The position numbers and the translations under genes were made by a program. A DNA stretch of 9,133 nucleotides from Gemmatimonadota bacterium (GTDB lineage: Bacteria > Gemmatimonadota > Gemmatimonadetes > Longimicrobiales > Longimicrobiaceae). The DNA lies in the NCBI GenBank assembly GCA_019348265.1, contig JAHWJV010000116.1:1-9133 (forward strand), read 5' to 3'. A model generated the notes under the pieces. It did no database searches. It had not been told where the DNA came from and saw only the letters and a program-made list of their open reading frames with translations. Positions 1 through 7,869 of the stretch are shown piece by piece (the stretch's first letter is position 1; each line of letters opens with the position of its first letter).

Positions 1-823
1 GGACCCTGATGCCCGAGCGGACGCGGCGCGTCGAGGAGAGGTCCGTGCCGACCGTGATACGCGCTGCACCATGGTCCCGATAATGAGCCCGTCCGTACTC
101 AGCTCGTCGGAGCCGGTCCCCGTTCAGGAAAGCCCGCATCATCAGGTCGCCATCATCGTTGTACGTCAGGTTCTCGTCCCATCCGCCGGTGCGCTCGAAG
201 AGCTGACGTGGCCAGAGCACCGCGCAGGGTGGCAGCCAGCGCATCCCGAGCCACTCGCCCAAAGGGTCCGCGTCCGGATCGGGAAGGGCGGCGTCTGCCG
301 GCTCCGCGCGCCATCCGCCATCCCGGCTCCTGAGCCGATCCCACTCGCAGAACGCGATCGAATCCGCGCCCTGCCCGGCAGCTTCCACGAGGCCAGCGAG
401 CGTGTCCGGCGCAATGACGTCGTCGGAGTCGAGGAACATGAGGAACTCGCCAACGGCGAGCGCAGCCCCGCGATTGCGGGCGTGGCTACCGCCGCGGTTA
501 GTGCCAGAGTCTATCTCACGGACACGCCCGGCGAACCGCCGAATCACCTCCCGGCTGCCGTCGGTGGATCCGTCGTCCACGACCAGAATCTCCACGTCCG
601 GGTAGGTCTGTTCCAGCACCGACTGGACGGTCGCTCCCACGAAATCCTCGGCGTTGTAGCACGGGATGACGACCGACACCTTCCCGTTCCCCGTCTTCGA
701 GGGAGGGAGCCGCCGGCTTTCCTCCTCGCGATCCCGGTGGAGCGGCGGCATCGGACCCGCCGCGGCCCCCGCGGGAGCGCCCGCCAGAACGCTCAGGCAG
801 GACCGAAGTACCTTCGAGATCAT
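1..823 (-). CDS. Family 2 glycosyltransferase, C-terminus cut by window edge
   Basis: Transfers a sugar from a nucleotide-sugar donor to an unidentified acceptor, probably a cell-surface glycan, at the cytoplasmic side. Reading the minus strand, 274 codons are open to the window edge. The GT-A fold signature is clear: VSVVIPCYN at residues 49-57, VVDDGSTDGS at 81-90, and the DXD-type metal/nucleotide motif DSDD at 132-135. FCEWD and GGWDENLTYNDDGD further on are typical of the acceptor half. The ATG at 823 comes directly after an in-frame TAG and has AAGGGA three bases upstream. It gives a 48-residue Ala/Pro- and charge-rich leader before the fold, so Met25 or the GTG at residue 49 are possible later starts. 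GT2 enzymes usually need about 30-60 more residues than are visible. The 199 bp upstream shows no convincing promoter. The family call is firm; the substrate is unknown. Confidence 0.9.
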   Translation of the reverse strand, partial: MISKVLRSCLSVLAGAPAGAAAGPMPPLHRDREEESRRLPPSKTGNGKVSVVIPCYNAEDFVGATVQSVLEQTYPDVEILVVDDGSTDGSREVIRRFAGRVREIDSGTNRGGSHARNRGAALAVGEFLMFLDSDDVIAPDTLAGLVEAAGQGADSIAFCEWDRLRSRDGGWRAEPADAALPDPDADPLGEWLGMRWLPPCAVLWPRQLFERTGGWDENLTYNDDGDLMMRAFLNGDRLRRAEYGRAHYRDHGAARITVGTDLSSTRRVRSGIRV

Positions 824-1022
824 CTATCCCTTCGCTGATGATGGTGCGGTCGGCGGCGGCGTTCGCGGTGCCCGGAGAGGTGCCGAAGACCCAGGCGCCC
901 CCGGGCGGGCCAGGCGTCGGGCGGTCCGGCAGCACCGATCGACCGGGAGCCCCTGCACACTCCAGGGTAGCCCGGTCGGCATGGTTTGGGCGCACGATCT
1001 GGGCCGCCGCGGTCGCGCCGCA

Positions 1023-2366
1023 CTACGTCCCGGCGACTGCCGGAGGCGGCGCCTGCGCGGGCGGAGCAAGGGGAGTGGAGATCGGAACGGGATCGATCTC
1101 GCCGGTGAGCGCGAGGGCGCGCCGGAAGAGGATCGGCCCGACCGTTTCGTTGATCGCGATCAGGGAAAGCAGGAGCGCGGTCAGAGCGGCGCCCTGCTCG
1201 GGGTAGGCCTCGGCGACGATCGCGGCAAGGCCGATCGCGACGCCGGCCTGCGAGATCAGGCCCATCCACGTGTATCTGCCCTCCGTCGGCCCCGCCTTCC
1301 CCCACCGCGCTCCGATCCTCGTTCCGGTCCAGATCCCGATCATTCGCACGATCGCGATCGGCACGACCAGCGGGAAGAGCTGCGCGACCTGAGTCACAGA
1401 GATCTTGGCCCCGGCGAGCGCGAAGAAGACCACGAAAACGGGCGCCGCGGAGCGCTCCATCGCGTGGAGCAGCCGACGCCCTTCGTCCCCGCGCGAGCCG
1501 TTCTCCATCACGAACCCCGCCGTCAACAGCGTGAGGAGCACCTCGACGTGTGCGACCCGGGCGATCTCCAGGCCGAAGAACGCCACCAGGATGGCGAAGA
1601 AGATCAGCTCCTTGCCGACATAGCGCAGATACGTCGCCACCCCCGCGCCCAGGATCGCGCCCACCAGCACGGCGCCGACGATCTCCCAGATCACCAGCGC
1701 CACCGACGGTGCATGGACGCTGCCGGTCGGCGGGCTCAAAGACCGCGCGATTGCGAGAGCGATCGAGAAGAAGAGTACCACCACGACGTCCGAGATCAAC
1801 ACGATCCCCAGAGTCGTTCTGGCCACGGGCCCGCGGGCGCCGGTCTCCGTCAGTAGTGCCATCGTCACCGCCGGCGAATGGACGATGGCGATCGAGGCGA
1901 AGAGCAGCGCGAACGCGATCATCTGCGGGTCGGGCATCCCCCGCAGGAACGGCAGGTACTCCCGGAACCCGAACAGCACGCCGAAGAGCAGGAAGAAGGT
2001 GAGGAGGAGCTCTACGCCCGTCATCTTCAACAGCAGAACGCCCCTCTCCTTGACCTCGGCCCAGCGCAGCTCCGCGCCTGCGAGGAAAGCGATCAGCGCG
2101 ATCGCGAGCTGGCTGATCGTGCCCAGCCGCGCGACACCTTCGTGCGAGACTACGCCGAGCGAGTACGGGCCGAACAGGATACCCGCGAAGAGGTAGCCGA
2201 CGATCCGCGGCAGCTTGAAAGATTTCGCGATCTCCCCGACGGTGTACGCCGCGAGGATGAGGAAGCCGAACGACAGCAGCGCGAGCGAACCCTGCCCCTG
2301 CTGGCCGAGCGGCAGGATGAGGTTCATTCCGCCGAGCAGCAGGGCGAGAATGATCAGGCGGCGCAT
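1023..2366 (-). CDS. CPA2-type cation:proton antiporter (second gene of tandem pair)
   Basis: An integral inner-membrane antiporter exchanging Na+ or K+ for protons; 447 residues, almost entirely hydrophobic helices. Family signs are LPRIVGYLFAGILFGP at 52-67, LIAFLAGAEL at 91-100, the broken-helix motif HSPAV at 163-167, a core acidic residue in ISDVVVV (Asp193), and a terminal YTWMGLISQAGVAIGLA segment at 365-381. There is no cytoplasmic RCK/TrkA-N domain. The C-terminal tail is short and Pro/Ala-rich. An open frame extends upstream to 2450, but that part is charged, overlaps the neighbouring gene, and is followed by MRRLIILALL at 2366, which has AGGAGG nine bases before it. I therefore start at 2366. 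It lies 4 bp after the stop of the related antiporter gene and is almost certainly co-transcribed with it. The SD pair in place of DD suggests Kef-like behaviour, but ion specificity cannot be read from the sequence. Confidence 0.85.
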   Translation of the reverse strand: MRRLIILALLLGGMNLILPLGQQGQGSLALLSFGFLILAAYTVGEIAKSFKLPRIVGYLFAGILFGPYSLGVVSHEGVARLGTISQLAIALIAFLAGAELRWAEVKERGVLLLKMTGVELLLTFFLLFGVLFGFREYLPFLRGMPDPQMIAFALLFASIAIVHSPAVTMALLTETGARGPVARTTLGIVLISDVVVVLFFSIALAIARSLSPPTGSVHAPSVALVIWEIVGAVLVGAILGAGVATYLRYVGKELIFFAILVAFFGLEIARVAHVEVLLTLLTAGFVMENGSRGDEGRRLLHAMERSAAPVFVVFFALAGAKISVTQVAQLFPLVVPIAIVRMIGIWTGTRIGARWGKAGPTEGRYTWMGLISQAGVAIGLAAIVAEAYPEQGAALTALLLSLIAINETVGPILFRRALALTGEIDPVPISTPLAPPAQAPPPAVAGT

Positions 2367-2370
2367 CTCC

Positions 2371-3618
2371 TCAGACCTCCTGCGACTCGGTCGAGGGAAC
2401 CGACTCCCGCCTCGGGGTCGCCCCGGCGGCGCGGTGACGCTTCGCGGCACCGACCACGCTCTCCGCCACGCGTGCGGACGTGAGGTCGGTGAGCAGGACG
2501 GAGATCAAGGTCGCGGTGAACACCAGGTGTGGGAGGAAGGAGCGGTCGTGGAGGACGTAATTGAGGCCGATCGCCACCGCGAGGCCGCCCTGCCCCAGCA
2601 GCGCGCGCCCCCACGCGGGCCCCAGCGCGGGGAGCGAGTCGTTCGCCCAGGTGACCAGCGCGGTGGCGTACATCTTCATCAGCGTGCGCGAGACGAGAAA
2701 CACGACCACCGGGATCACCCATGCCCGCGTGCTCGGCTGCCAGGCAGCCCCCGCGAAGATCAGCAAGACGAAGTAGATGGGCCGCTCGATGCTGGAGAGC
2801 GTCTGCCGGATCTCCTTCCGGCTCGACGACGTGTTGATCAGGATCGCGCCGATCAGCATGGTCGGCACCAGCGGGGACAGGCGTAGGTAGGCCGCCGCGC
2901 CGCTCGCCAGGATGACCGCGCCGGCCAGCCCGATGAACAGCCGGTCGATCTTGGTTTCGGTGCCCAGGAACAGGTGGAACAGAGCCCCGCCGACGCACCC
3001 GATCGCGATGGTGACGACGGCCCACTCGGTGGCGGTGAGCGGCCGAACGCCGCCGGCAGGCGCGTGGTGGTCGAAGGCGAACAGCAGCCCGAACACGGTG
3101 ATCGCGACCAGAGCGTCGATCGCGGTCGTGAGCTGGATCTGCCGAACCACGGCCCCCTGGTTCCCCAGCTTCCGACCGACCAGCGCTATTCCGGCGGGTG
3201 AGGAGGCGGTCGCGATGGAGCCCATCACCAGCGCCGGGATCAGTGCCTGCTGCGGCGGGATGTCAAAGACCCAGGACATGCAGAGGACCATTGCGCCCGC
3301 GACGGCTGCCCCGGTGAGGATCGCCTCGCCGAAGGCCATTCGATACGCATCCGCCTTGAAGCGGAGGAGGTCGGGGAGATAGAACTGCGCCCCCACGACG
3401 GCTCCGATCCAGCCGAGCGCCAGGGTGAGGAACGGCGCGAACCCGCTGACCGCCTCGGCGCTGATGATCCTGGAAAGTTGCGGCCCCAGGAGAACCCCCA
3501 GGAGCAGATACTCCGCCCCGGAGACGATCAGGAAGCGGCGCGCGACCCACCGCGACGCCACGTGCGCCGCGAGGTACGCGCCGATTACGATCAGGATAAG
3601 GCTGAGAGTAGAGCTCAT
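2371..3618 (-). CDS. CPA2-type cation:proton antiporter (first gene of tandem pair)
   Basis: A predicted inner-membrane monovalent cation/H+ antiporter of 415 residues. It aligns by eye with its downstream neighbour: YLLLGVLLGPQL (38-49) for the first conserved glycine-rich helix, GWIGAVVGAQF (69-79), the broken-helix motif ATASSPAG at 136-143, the core acidic residue in TTAIDALVAITVFG (Asp168), then SIERPIYFVLLIFAGAAW and LGQGGLAVAIGLNYVL near the end. It has no RCK regulatory domain. The last ~40 residues are polar and Arg/Ser-rich. The ATG at 3618 is the first start after an in-frame TGA a few codons upstream. AGGA sits only two bases before it, a poor ribosome site. Divergence from its neighbour shows these are two subfamilies, not a recent duplication. 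The family call is good; substrate and direction of transport are unknown. Confidence 0.85.
   Translation of the reverse strand: MSSTLSLILIVIGAYLAAHVASRWVARRFLIVSGAEYLLLGVLLGPQLSRIISAEAVSGFAPFLTLALGWIGAVVGAQFYLPDLLRFKADAYRMAFGEAILTGAAVAGAMVLCMSWVFDIPPQQALIPALVMGSIATASSPAGIALVGRKLGNQGAVVRQIQLTTAIDALVAITVFGLLFAFDHHAPAGGVRPLTATEWAVVTIAIGCVGGALFHLFLGTETKIDRLFIGLAGAVILASGAAAYLRLSPLVPTMLIGAILINTSSSRKEIRQTLSSIERPIYFVLLIFAGAAWQPSTRAWVIPVVVFLVSRTLMKMYATALVTWANDSLPALGPAWGRALLGQGGLAVAIGLNYVLHDRSFLPHLVFTATLISVLLTDLTSARVAESVVGAAKRHRAAGATPRRESVPSTESQEV
2376..2381 (-). promoter_or_regulatory. Shine-Dalgarno AGGAGG deciding the start at 2366
   Basis: Perfect AGGAGG on the minus strand, nine bases before the ATG at 2366 and lying within the last codons (Gln-Glu-Val-stop) of the preceding antiporter gene. 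It favours the 2366 start over the longer upstream frame and suggests coupled translation of the two antiporters. Confidence 0.7.
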
Positions 3619-3720
3619 CGTCCTGCGTCATCATCCCGCGAGCGGAGCCCCGTCACGACCGACGGGTAGCATGGAGCGCTCGCGTCGGCGCGCCGAGGAG
3701 CCGAGTGAACCGAGACCCGT

Positions 3721-3760
3721 AGAAAAGAGCGGCACGGCGCGGCCGAGGCAAGCCGCGCCG
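3721..3760 (-). terminator. Possible Rho-independent terminator after the aspartyl protease gene
   Basis: On the minus strand there is a perfect 9-bp stem, CGGCGCGGC pairing with GCCGCGCCG (3752-3760 and 3735-3743), with an 8-base loop. It begins 15 bases past the protease stop codon and is followed by TCTTTTCT (3721-3728). Six bases separate stem and T-run, more than in a textbook terminator, so it may be weak. It lies between the protease and antiporter units and would insulate them. Confidence 0.4.
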
Positions 3761-3774
3761 GACCGCGTCCGCGC

Positions 3775-4284
3775 TTACGGAGTCTCTGGCTGGTGCAGCA
3801 CGACGACGTTGCGCTCGAAGTCGAGGACCACTCGGAAGGAGCTCAGGAAGTTCAACCCCAGGAGCCCGGAGAACTCGACCCCGAGCTTCTGGATGTCGGT
3901 GAGGTCCAGCGCGCACGCCGGGAGATCCTCGGCGCGCGCTTCACCGACCCGCAGCGAGTCGATCCGCACGATCCGCATGCGCCCTCCGCCGCCGATCCCG
4001 GCGCCGAAGCCGACCTGGCCGGCGGGCTCCGGCAACGAGAGCTCCGCGGCCAGCTGGTCGGAGACGCAGGTCAACGTCGCCCCGGTGTCCAGCACGAACG
4101 GGAACGGTCCCTTCCCGTTGATGTGAACGGGAACCAGGAGCGCCGTCTCGTTCGGGCCCGCCCACTCCCACTCGATCTCGCCGGCCGCACTGTCGGCGGG
4201 CGCGTCCGCGCGGGCCGGCTCGCCGGCCTGGCAGCCGAGTGAGAGGAGCAGCGCGCATGCGCCGCTCGCGAGGGTTTCCTTCAT
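3775..4284 (-). CDS. Exported retropepsin-like aspartyl protease
   Basis: A small single-domain aspartyl protease of the clan AA retropepsin-like type found in bacteria, 169 residues. The catalytic motif is FVLDTGATLTCVS with Asp66. The second family hallmark, GLLGLNFLSSFRVVLDF, lies at 140-156, where the flap/strand region closes the barrel. The fold is active as a dimer in known relatives. The N-terminus MKETLASGACALLLSLGC looks like an export signal ending in Cys18. The residues before Cys (S-L-G) do not fit the canonical lipobox well, so lipidation is uncertain, and a disordered acidic linker (about 19-40) follows. The frame is open up to 4350, but the ATG at 4284 gives the signal peptide directly and has a GAAGAGAG purine run upstream. 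It is transcribed divergently from the large metalloprotease-like lipoprotein. Family is confident; substrate is unknown. Confidence 0.85.
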   Translation of the reverse strand: MKETLASGACALLLSLGCQAGEPARADAPADSAAGEIEWEWAGPNETALLVPVHINGKGPFPFVLDTGATLTCVSDQLAAELSLPEPAGQVGFGAGIGGGGRMRIVRIDSLRVGEARAEDLPACALDLTDIQKLGVEFSGLLGLNFLSSFRVVLDFERNVVVLHQPETP

Positions 4285-4535
4285 AGCGCTCTCTTCGTTG
4301 CGGGAGTGCGTTTCAACCGCAAAGCGTACGCCCCGGCTGGATCGCACCATGCGGCCGGTGTCTCGTCGAGGAAGCGCGCAGTGAACTGGCCGGATCGCGA
4401 GACCGTGGTCGTGAGTTTGCCATAGCTCACCCCGTTCCGATGGCGGCCACAGACGAGCGAGGTTTGGAGGATCGTGTTCAGGGGGAGACCGACTATGCTC
4501 TCGCGTCGCCGCGGACGGGTGAGTGCTTCGCGCGA
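4285..4535. promoter_or_regulatory. Divergent intergenic region between two protease-like genes
   Basis: About 250 bp between the starts of the minus-strand aspartyl protease and the plus-strand lipoprotein; both genes must be driven from here or from further away. I see no convincing -35/-10 pair on either strand. TATGCT near 4494 resembles a -10 but has no properly spaced -35. A small inverted repeat, GTGAG-N10-CTCAC, sits at 4411-4430 near the middle. The longest plus-strand frame opens at 4440, so part of this could be coding if that start were used, but that stretch lacks a ribosome site and would put 65 residues before the lipobox Cys. Confidence 0.4.
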
Positions 4536-6863
4536 ATGACCAGGGTCGCAGTGCCGCTGAGCGTCAGGATCTCCGGAAGGAGCAGGCGCGCTCGGGTGCG
4601 TCTGGTCGCGGCGTTGCTGTTGGTCGCCGCCGGGTGCGACGCGTCCTCCAAAGCGCCGGCCAGCAGAGCCGCCGGGGAGGCGGAGGCGGGGTACCTCTCG
4701 GCGCGCCCGGACCGGGCCGCCGTTCGAGCGGGGTACCTGGAGCGATTGCGGCTGGGGCTCGGCGGTCCCTTTCGGCTCGTGGAGTTCGCGCTCTCGGACC
4801 CCAGGCTGGAGCCGGAGGTGCGCCGCGATCTCGGGCGGGAGCTGCTGCGGAGGACGGCGGGTGGGGAGCTCTACGAGATCGATCCTCTGGTCCTGCTGCC
4901 GGCGGGCCTCCCACCGGCGGAGCGAGTCGCAAGGGCGCGGGCCCACCTCAACCTGATCGAGGCGACGGTCACCCAGGCGTCCGATCCGCGCGCCGGCGAG
5001 CTCACGGTGCGCCTCGCATACAGGATCGCGGCGCTCGAGACGAGTGTGCAGCGCTCGATCTTCCCCGTCGCCGCCTCTGTGGCCTCCCTGATCCGCGACC
5101 GAGAGCTGGCGATCGCCGACGCCCGTCGGCTGCTGTCCGCCGCCCGCAACGCCGGCAGCGACCCGGTCGACCTCGTGGCGGAGTGGAGACGAAGCAGACG
5201 CTTGCAGGTGGAGCTGCCGGTCGTCACGCCGATCGAGGAGCGACTGCAGCGCCAGGCGATCCGCTCCATCCCCGGCGTGCTGGGATCGATCCGCGGAGTG
5301 ACCTTCGGAGAGATGCCCTGGCGCCCCCGCAGGACGAGCTCCATCGCGGATTCCGAGGCGCTGCGGCGGCTCCAGTCCATCGCGGACTCGATGAACATGC
5401 CCCCCAGGGCGGCGCTGGTCGTCGCGCTGCGCGGGATCGGCAACGGCCTGCCGACGTCCGCCGGGCCGGCGCAGCGCCTCGCCTGGGCGGAGTTCGCCTC
5501 GGCAGCCGCGGACGAAGAGAGATTCGCCAGTCGTCAGCGCGCGCTGGGGACGCGCGAGCCGGCGCTGCGGACCGCGCTGGCGGCGGCGGCGCTCTATGCG
5601 GCCGTGGGGCTGCGCGTGCACGCTCAGGAGCGCGTCTGGTACCCCGGCACACCATCTCCTACCCCGCAGCAGCTGCAGGCGCGGCACGGCGTCGTCCTGC
5701 TACCCCGCCCGGATCTGCCCGAGCGATGGCTGCCGTTCTTCGCGACCGCGCTAGAGGAGTCGCTGGCGGACCTTCGCAGCGTGCTCCCCGGCATCGGTTT
5801 CTTCGGCCTGACCGTGGCGATCCCTCTCGAGCCGAAGAGAACGGCCGCTCTCGCGTCGTATCAGACCTCCCCGCGGGTACTCACCTGGCCGGCGACCACC
5901 GGCCTCGGCACTCTGGCGCACGAGCTTGCGCACGACCTGGACTTTCAGGCGGCGCAGCGGAGGAGCAGCAGGGCGCGAGGCTTCGCCAGCAAGTCTCCTT
6001 CGCCTTCGCTGGCCGCGGCGCTCGCCGTCCTTACCCCCGACAGGCCCGAGACCGCGACTCTACCCGCCGCGGATGCCGACCACGCCAGACGGCCGGTCGA
6101 GGTCCTCGCGCGCACCTTCGACTGGTTCGTCGTCACCAGGCTCGCGGCCATGGGCCGATGGAACGGCGCGCTTTCGTCCGCGCAGGATGAGATCTTCACG
6201 GGGCACGGGAGCCTCGGCCCGCCCGGCGTGAGCCCGGAGTACGCGCCGGCGGTGATCGAGGCGGTGGGGTCGCTGGCGACCATCCCGGCGGCGGAGCGGG
6301 CGGCGTTCCTCGCGGAATACGGCCGACTGCAGTGGCCCGGCCCGAACGCCCTGCTGAGCACCACCGCCGCCCGGCTGGAAGCGGTGAATCGGGCCGCCAG
6401 CGGTCCGGCGGCGATGGGCGTCCCTACCGCTGGATTCAGAGCCGTCGCGGCGATCGGAGAGGAGACGCTGCGGGAGATCGACGCGCTACGCTGTGAGGGC
6501 CGCCTCCCCCTCGTCGACCCGGAGCTGTTCGGGGAGTACCGGCAGCTGGTGATACACGCGGTTACGGCGAGCGCGCGGGCCCTGGCCCTCGACGCGGCGG
6601 AGGAGGTCGGCGGGGCGCACGCGCGGCAGTGGATGGCCCGGGAGCTCTATGGAAACCCGCACCCTCCCGCCGGGGAGCCCGCGGATACCTCCGCCGCCGC
6701 GGCCGCCGCGGCGCTGCATACGGCCAGCACGCTCGAGGCGATCGCCGCGCAGGTCCCTGCCGTGGTGCCGGTCACGACTCCGCTGGATCGCAACGCCTTC
6801 CTCTTCGGGTCGCCAGCGCTCAGCTGCGGGAGGCCCGGCGCGGGCGCGAGGCTCCTCCGCTGA
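4536..6863 (+). CDS. Large predicted lipoprotein with HExxH metallopeptidase motif
   Basis: A 775-residue envelope protein that I cannot assign to a named family. The start gives an Arg-rich n-region, a hydrophobic core (LVAALLLVAAGC) and Cys34 as the likely lipid-anchor residue. Residues ~45-230 look helical and charged. A metalloprotease-like core follows: LAHELAHDLDFQ places a zinc-binding HELAH at 462-466, with Glu463 the expected catalytic base. RPVEVLARTFDWFV at about 519-532 offers Glu522 as a third ligand in gluzincin style. The rest is Ala-rich and helical. The ATG at 4536 lacks a ribosome site. A GTG at 4596, with AAGGAG 13 bases upstream, would give the compact signal VRLVAALLLVAAGC and is a serious alternative. 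It is divergent from an exported aspartyl protease and immediately precedes a Na+/H+ antiporter gene. Zinc peptidase activity is inferred from motifs only. Confidence 0.6.
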   Translation: MTRVAVPLSVRISGRSRRARVRLVAALLLVAAGCDASSKAPASRAAGEAEAGYLSARPDRAAVRAGYLERLRLGLGGPFRLVEFALSDPRLEPEVRRDLGRELLRRTAGGELYEIDPLVLLPAGLPPAERVARARAHLNLIEATVTQASDPRAGELTVRLAYRIAALETSVQRSIFPVAASVASLIRDRELAIADARRLLSAARNAGSDPVDLVAEWRRSRRLQVELPVVTPIEERLQRQAIRSIPGVLGSIRGVTFGEMPWRPRRTSSIADSEALRRLQSIADSMNMPPRAALVVALRGIGNGLPTSAGPAQRLAWAEFASAAADEERFASRQRALGTREPALRTALAAAALYAAVGLRVHAQERVWYPGTPSPTPQQLQARHGVVLLPRPDLPERWLPFFATALEESLADLRSVLPGIGFFGLTVAIPLEPKRTAALASYQTSPRVLTWPATTGLGTLAHELAHDLDFQAAQRRSSRARGFASKSPSPSLAAALAVLTPDRPETATLPAADADHARRPVEVLARTFDWFVVTRLAAMGRWNGALSSAQDEIFTGHGSLGPPGVSPEYAPAVIEAVGSLATIPAAERAAFLAEYGRLQWPGPNALLSTTAARLEAVNRAASGPAAMGVPTAGFRAVAAIGEETLREIDALRCEGRLPLVDPELFGEYRQLVIHAVTASARALALDAAEEVGGAHARQWMARELYGNPHPPAGEPADTSAAAAAAALHTASTLEAIAAQVPAVVPVTTPLDRNAFLFGSPALSCGRPGAGARLLR

Positions 6864-6883
6864 TGCCGTCACTGCTGCCATGA
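6863..6883 (+). other. Six-codon mini-ORF bridging two genes by stop/start overlaps
   Basis: The lipoprotein stop overlaps an ATG (TGATG, 6861-6865). That ATG opens a six-codon frame (MPSLLP) whose TGA overlaps the antiporter ATG (ATGA, 6880-6883). The antiporter has no visible Shine-Dalgarno of its own, so re-initiation along this chain could supply its ribosomes. It may equally be chance. Confidence 0.3.
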
Positions 6884-7866
6884 CCCAGAGCCAGCTGACG
6901 TTCAGCCTATGGTTCGCGTTGATCGGGGCGCTGCTGGTGGCGCTCGCGCTGGCCAGCACCGTCCTCCAGCGGTTGCCGCTCTCTACCGCGATGCTCTACC
7001 TGGCGGTCGGCCTGGCGATCGGGCCGCTCGGGTTCGGGCTGATGGATGCCGATCCGATCCAGGAGTCGCTCCTGCTCGAGCGACTCACCGAGATAGTGGT
7101 GATCATCTCGCTCTTCTCGGCCGGGCTGAAGCTGCGGACGCCGCTCACCGACCGACGCTGGCTCCTTCCCGTCCGGCTCGCGACCGGCTCGATGACGCTC
7201 ACCATCGGGATGGTGACCCTCGCGGGGGTGTATGGGCTGGGCCTCCCCCTCGGAGCCGCCGTTCTTCTCGGCGCGGTGCTGGCACCGACCGATCCGGTGC
7301 TCGCTTCCGACGTGCAGGTGGAACACCCGACGGATCAGGACCGCCTCCGCTTCGGGCTGACCGGCGAAGCCGGGCTGAACGACGGGACCGCCTTCCCGTT
7401 CGTGATGCTCGGCCTCGGGCTGCTGGGCCTGCACGATCTCGGAGTGAACGGCTGGCGCTGGTGGGTGCTGGACGTTGCGTGGGCGATCGCCGGCGGGCTG
7501 GCGATCGGCGCCCTGCTGGGAACTCTGGTGGGCCGGCTGATCGTGCACCTTCGGCAGGCGCACCGGGAGACGATCGGGACCGACGACTACCTGGCCCTCG
7601 GCCTGATCGCGCTCTCCTACGGACTGGCGCTCTCAGCTCGCACTTACGGGTTCCTCGCCGTGTTCGCCGCCGGCCTGGCGCTGCGCCGCGTCGAGCGCCT
7701 CAGCTCGACGGGTGACGAGCGCCCCGGAGCGACGGAGGGAGCCACCGAGGCCGCGGGCGAGGCCGCCGAGATCGAGGACCCGTCGGACGTAGAGCATAGT
7801 CCCGAGTACATGGCCAGGGCCGTGCTGGGCTTCAGTGAACAGCTGGAGAGGCTCGGGACCATCTGA
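6880..7866 (+). CDS. CPA1 (NhaP-type) Na+/H+ antiporter, N-terminal 328 residues, ended by in-frame TGA
   Basis: An inner-membrane Na+(K+)/H+ exchanger. The CPA1 hallmarks are present: LYLAVGLAIGPLGFG at 39-53, LFSAGLKLR at 78-86, APTDPV with Asp138, and the transport-site motif GEAGLNDGTAFP with Asn167-Asp168, the ND pair of electroneutral CPA1 members. Residues 273-308 form an acidic Ala/Glu/Thr-rich loop. The frame ends at TGA (codon 329) after QLERLGTI. The next codons, in the same frame, continue with the rest of the conserved transporter (see 7870-8241), so as written the gene lacks its last transmembrane helices. The ATG at 6880 has no ribosome site and overlaps the stop of a mini-ORF, 16 bp after the lipoprotein gene. 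A 328-residue product is unlikely to be a functional exchanger. Family call is firm; whether the TGA is mutation, error or readthrough is open. Confidence 0.9.
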   Translation: MTQSQLTFSLWFALIGALLVALALASTVLQRLPLSTAMLYLAVGLAIGPLGFGLMDADPIQESLLLERLTEIVVIISLFSAGLKLRTPLTDRRWLLPVRLATGSMTLTIGMVTLAGVYGLGLPLGAAVLLGAVLAPTDPVLASDVQVEHPTDQDRLRFGLTGEAGLNDGTAFPFVMLGLGLLGLHDLGVNGWRWWVLDVAWAIAGGLAIGALLGTLVGRLIVHLRQAHRETIGTDDYLALGLIALSYGLALSARTYGFLAVFAAGLALRRVERLSSTGDERPGATEGATEAAGEAAEIEDPSDVEHSPEYMARAVLGFSEQLERLGTI

Positions 7867-7869
7867 ATC

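Noticed and set aside
71..838. Long plus-strand open frame opposite the glycosyltransferase
   Set aside because: Its translation has no recognisable motif, while the minus strand gives clear GT2 motifs; high GC explains the open antisense frame.
1140..2230. Many GATCGCGATC-like words resembling a dispersed repeat
   Set aside because: They fall inside the antiporter coding sequence and follow from frequent Ile-Ala and Asp/Arg codon pairs in GC-rich usage; no regular spacing.
4281..6190. Long open frames overlapping the metalloprotease-like lipoprotein (minus 4281-5687, plus 4523-6190)
   Set aside because: Both are Arg/Gly/Pro-rich low-complexity translations typical of out-of-phase reading in GC-rich DNA; only the 4536-6863 frame has a signal peptide and a coherent motif.
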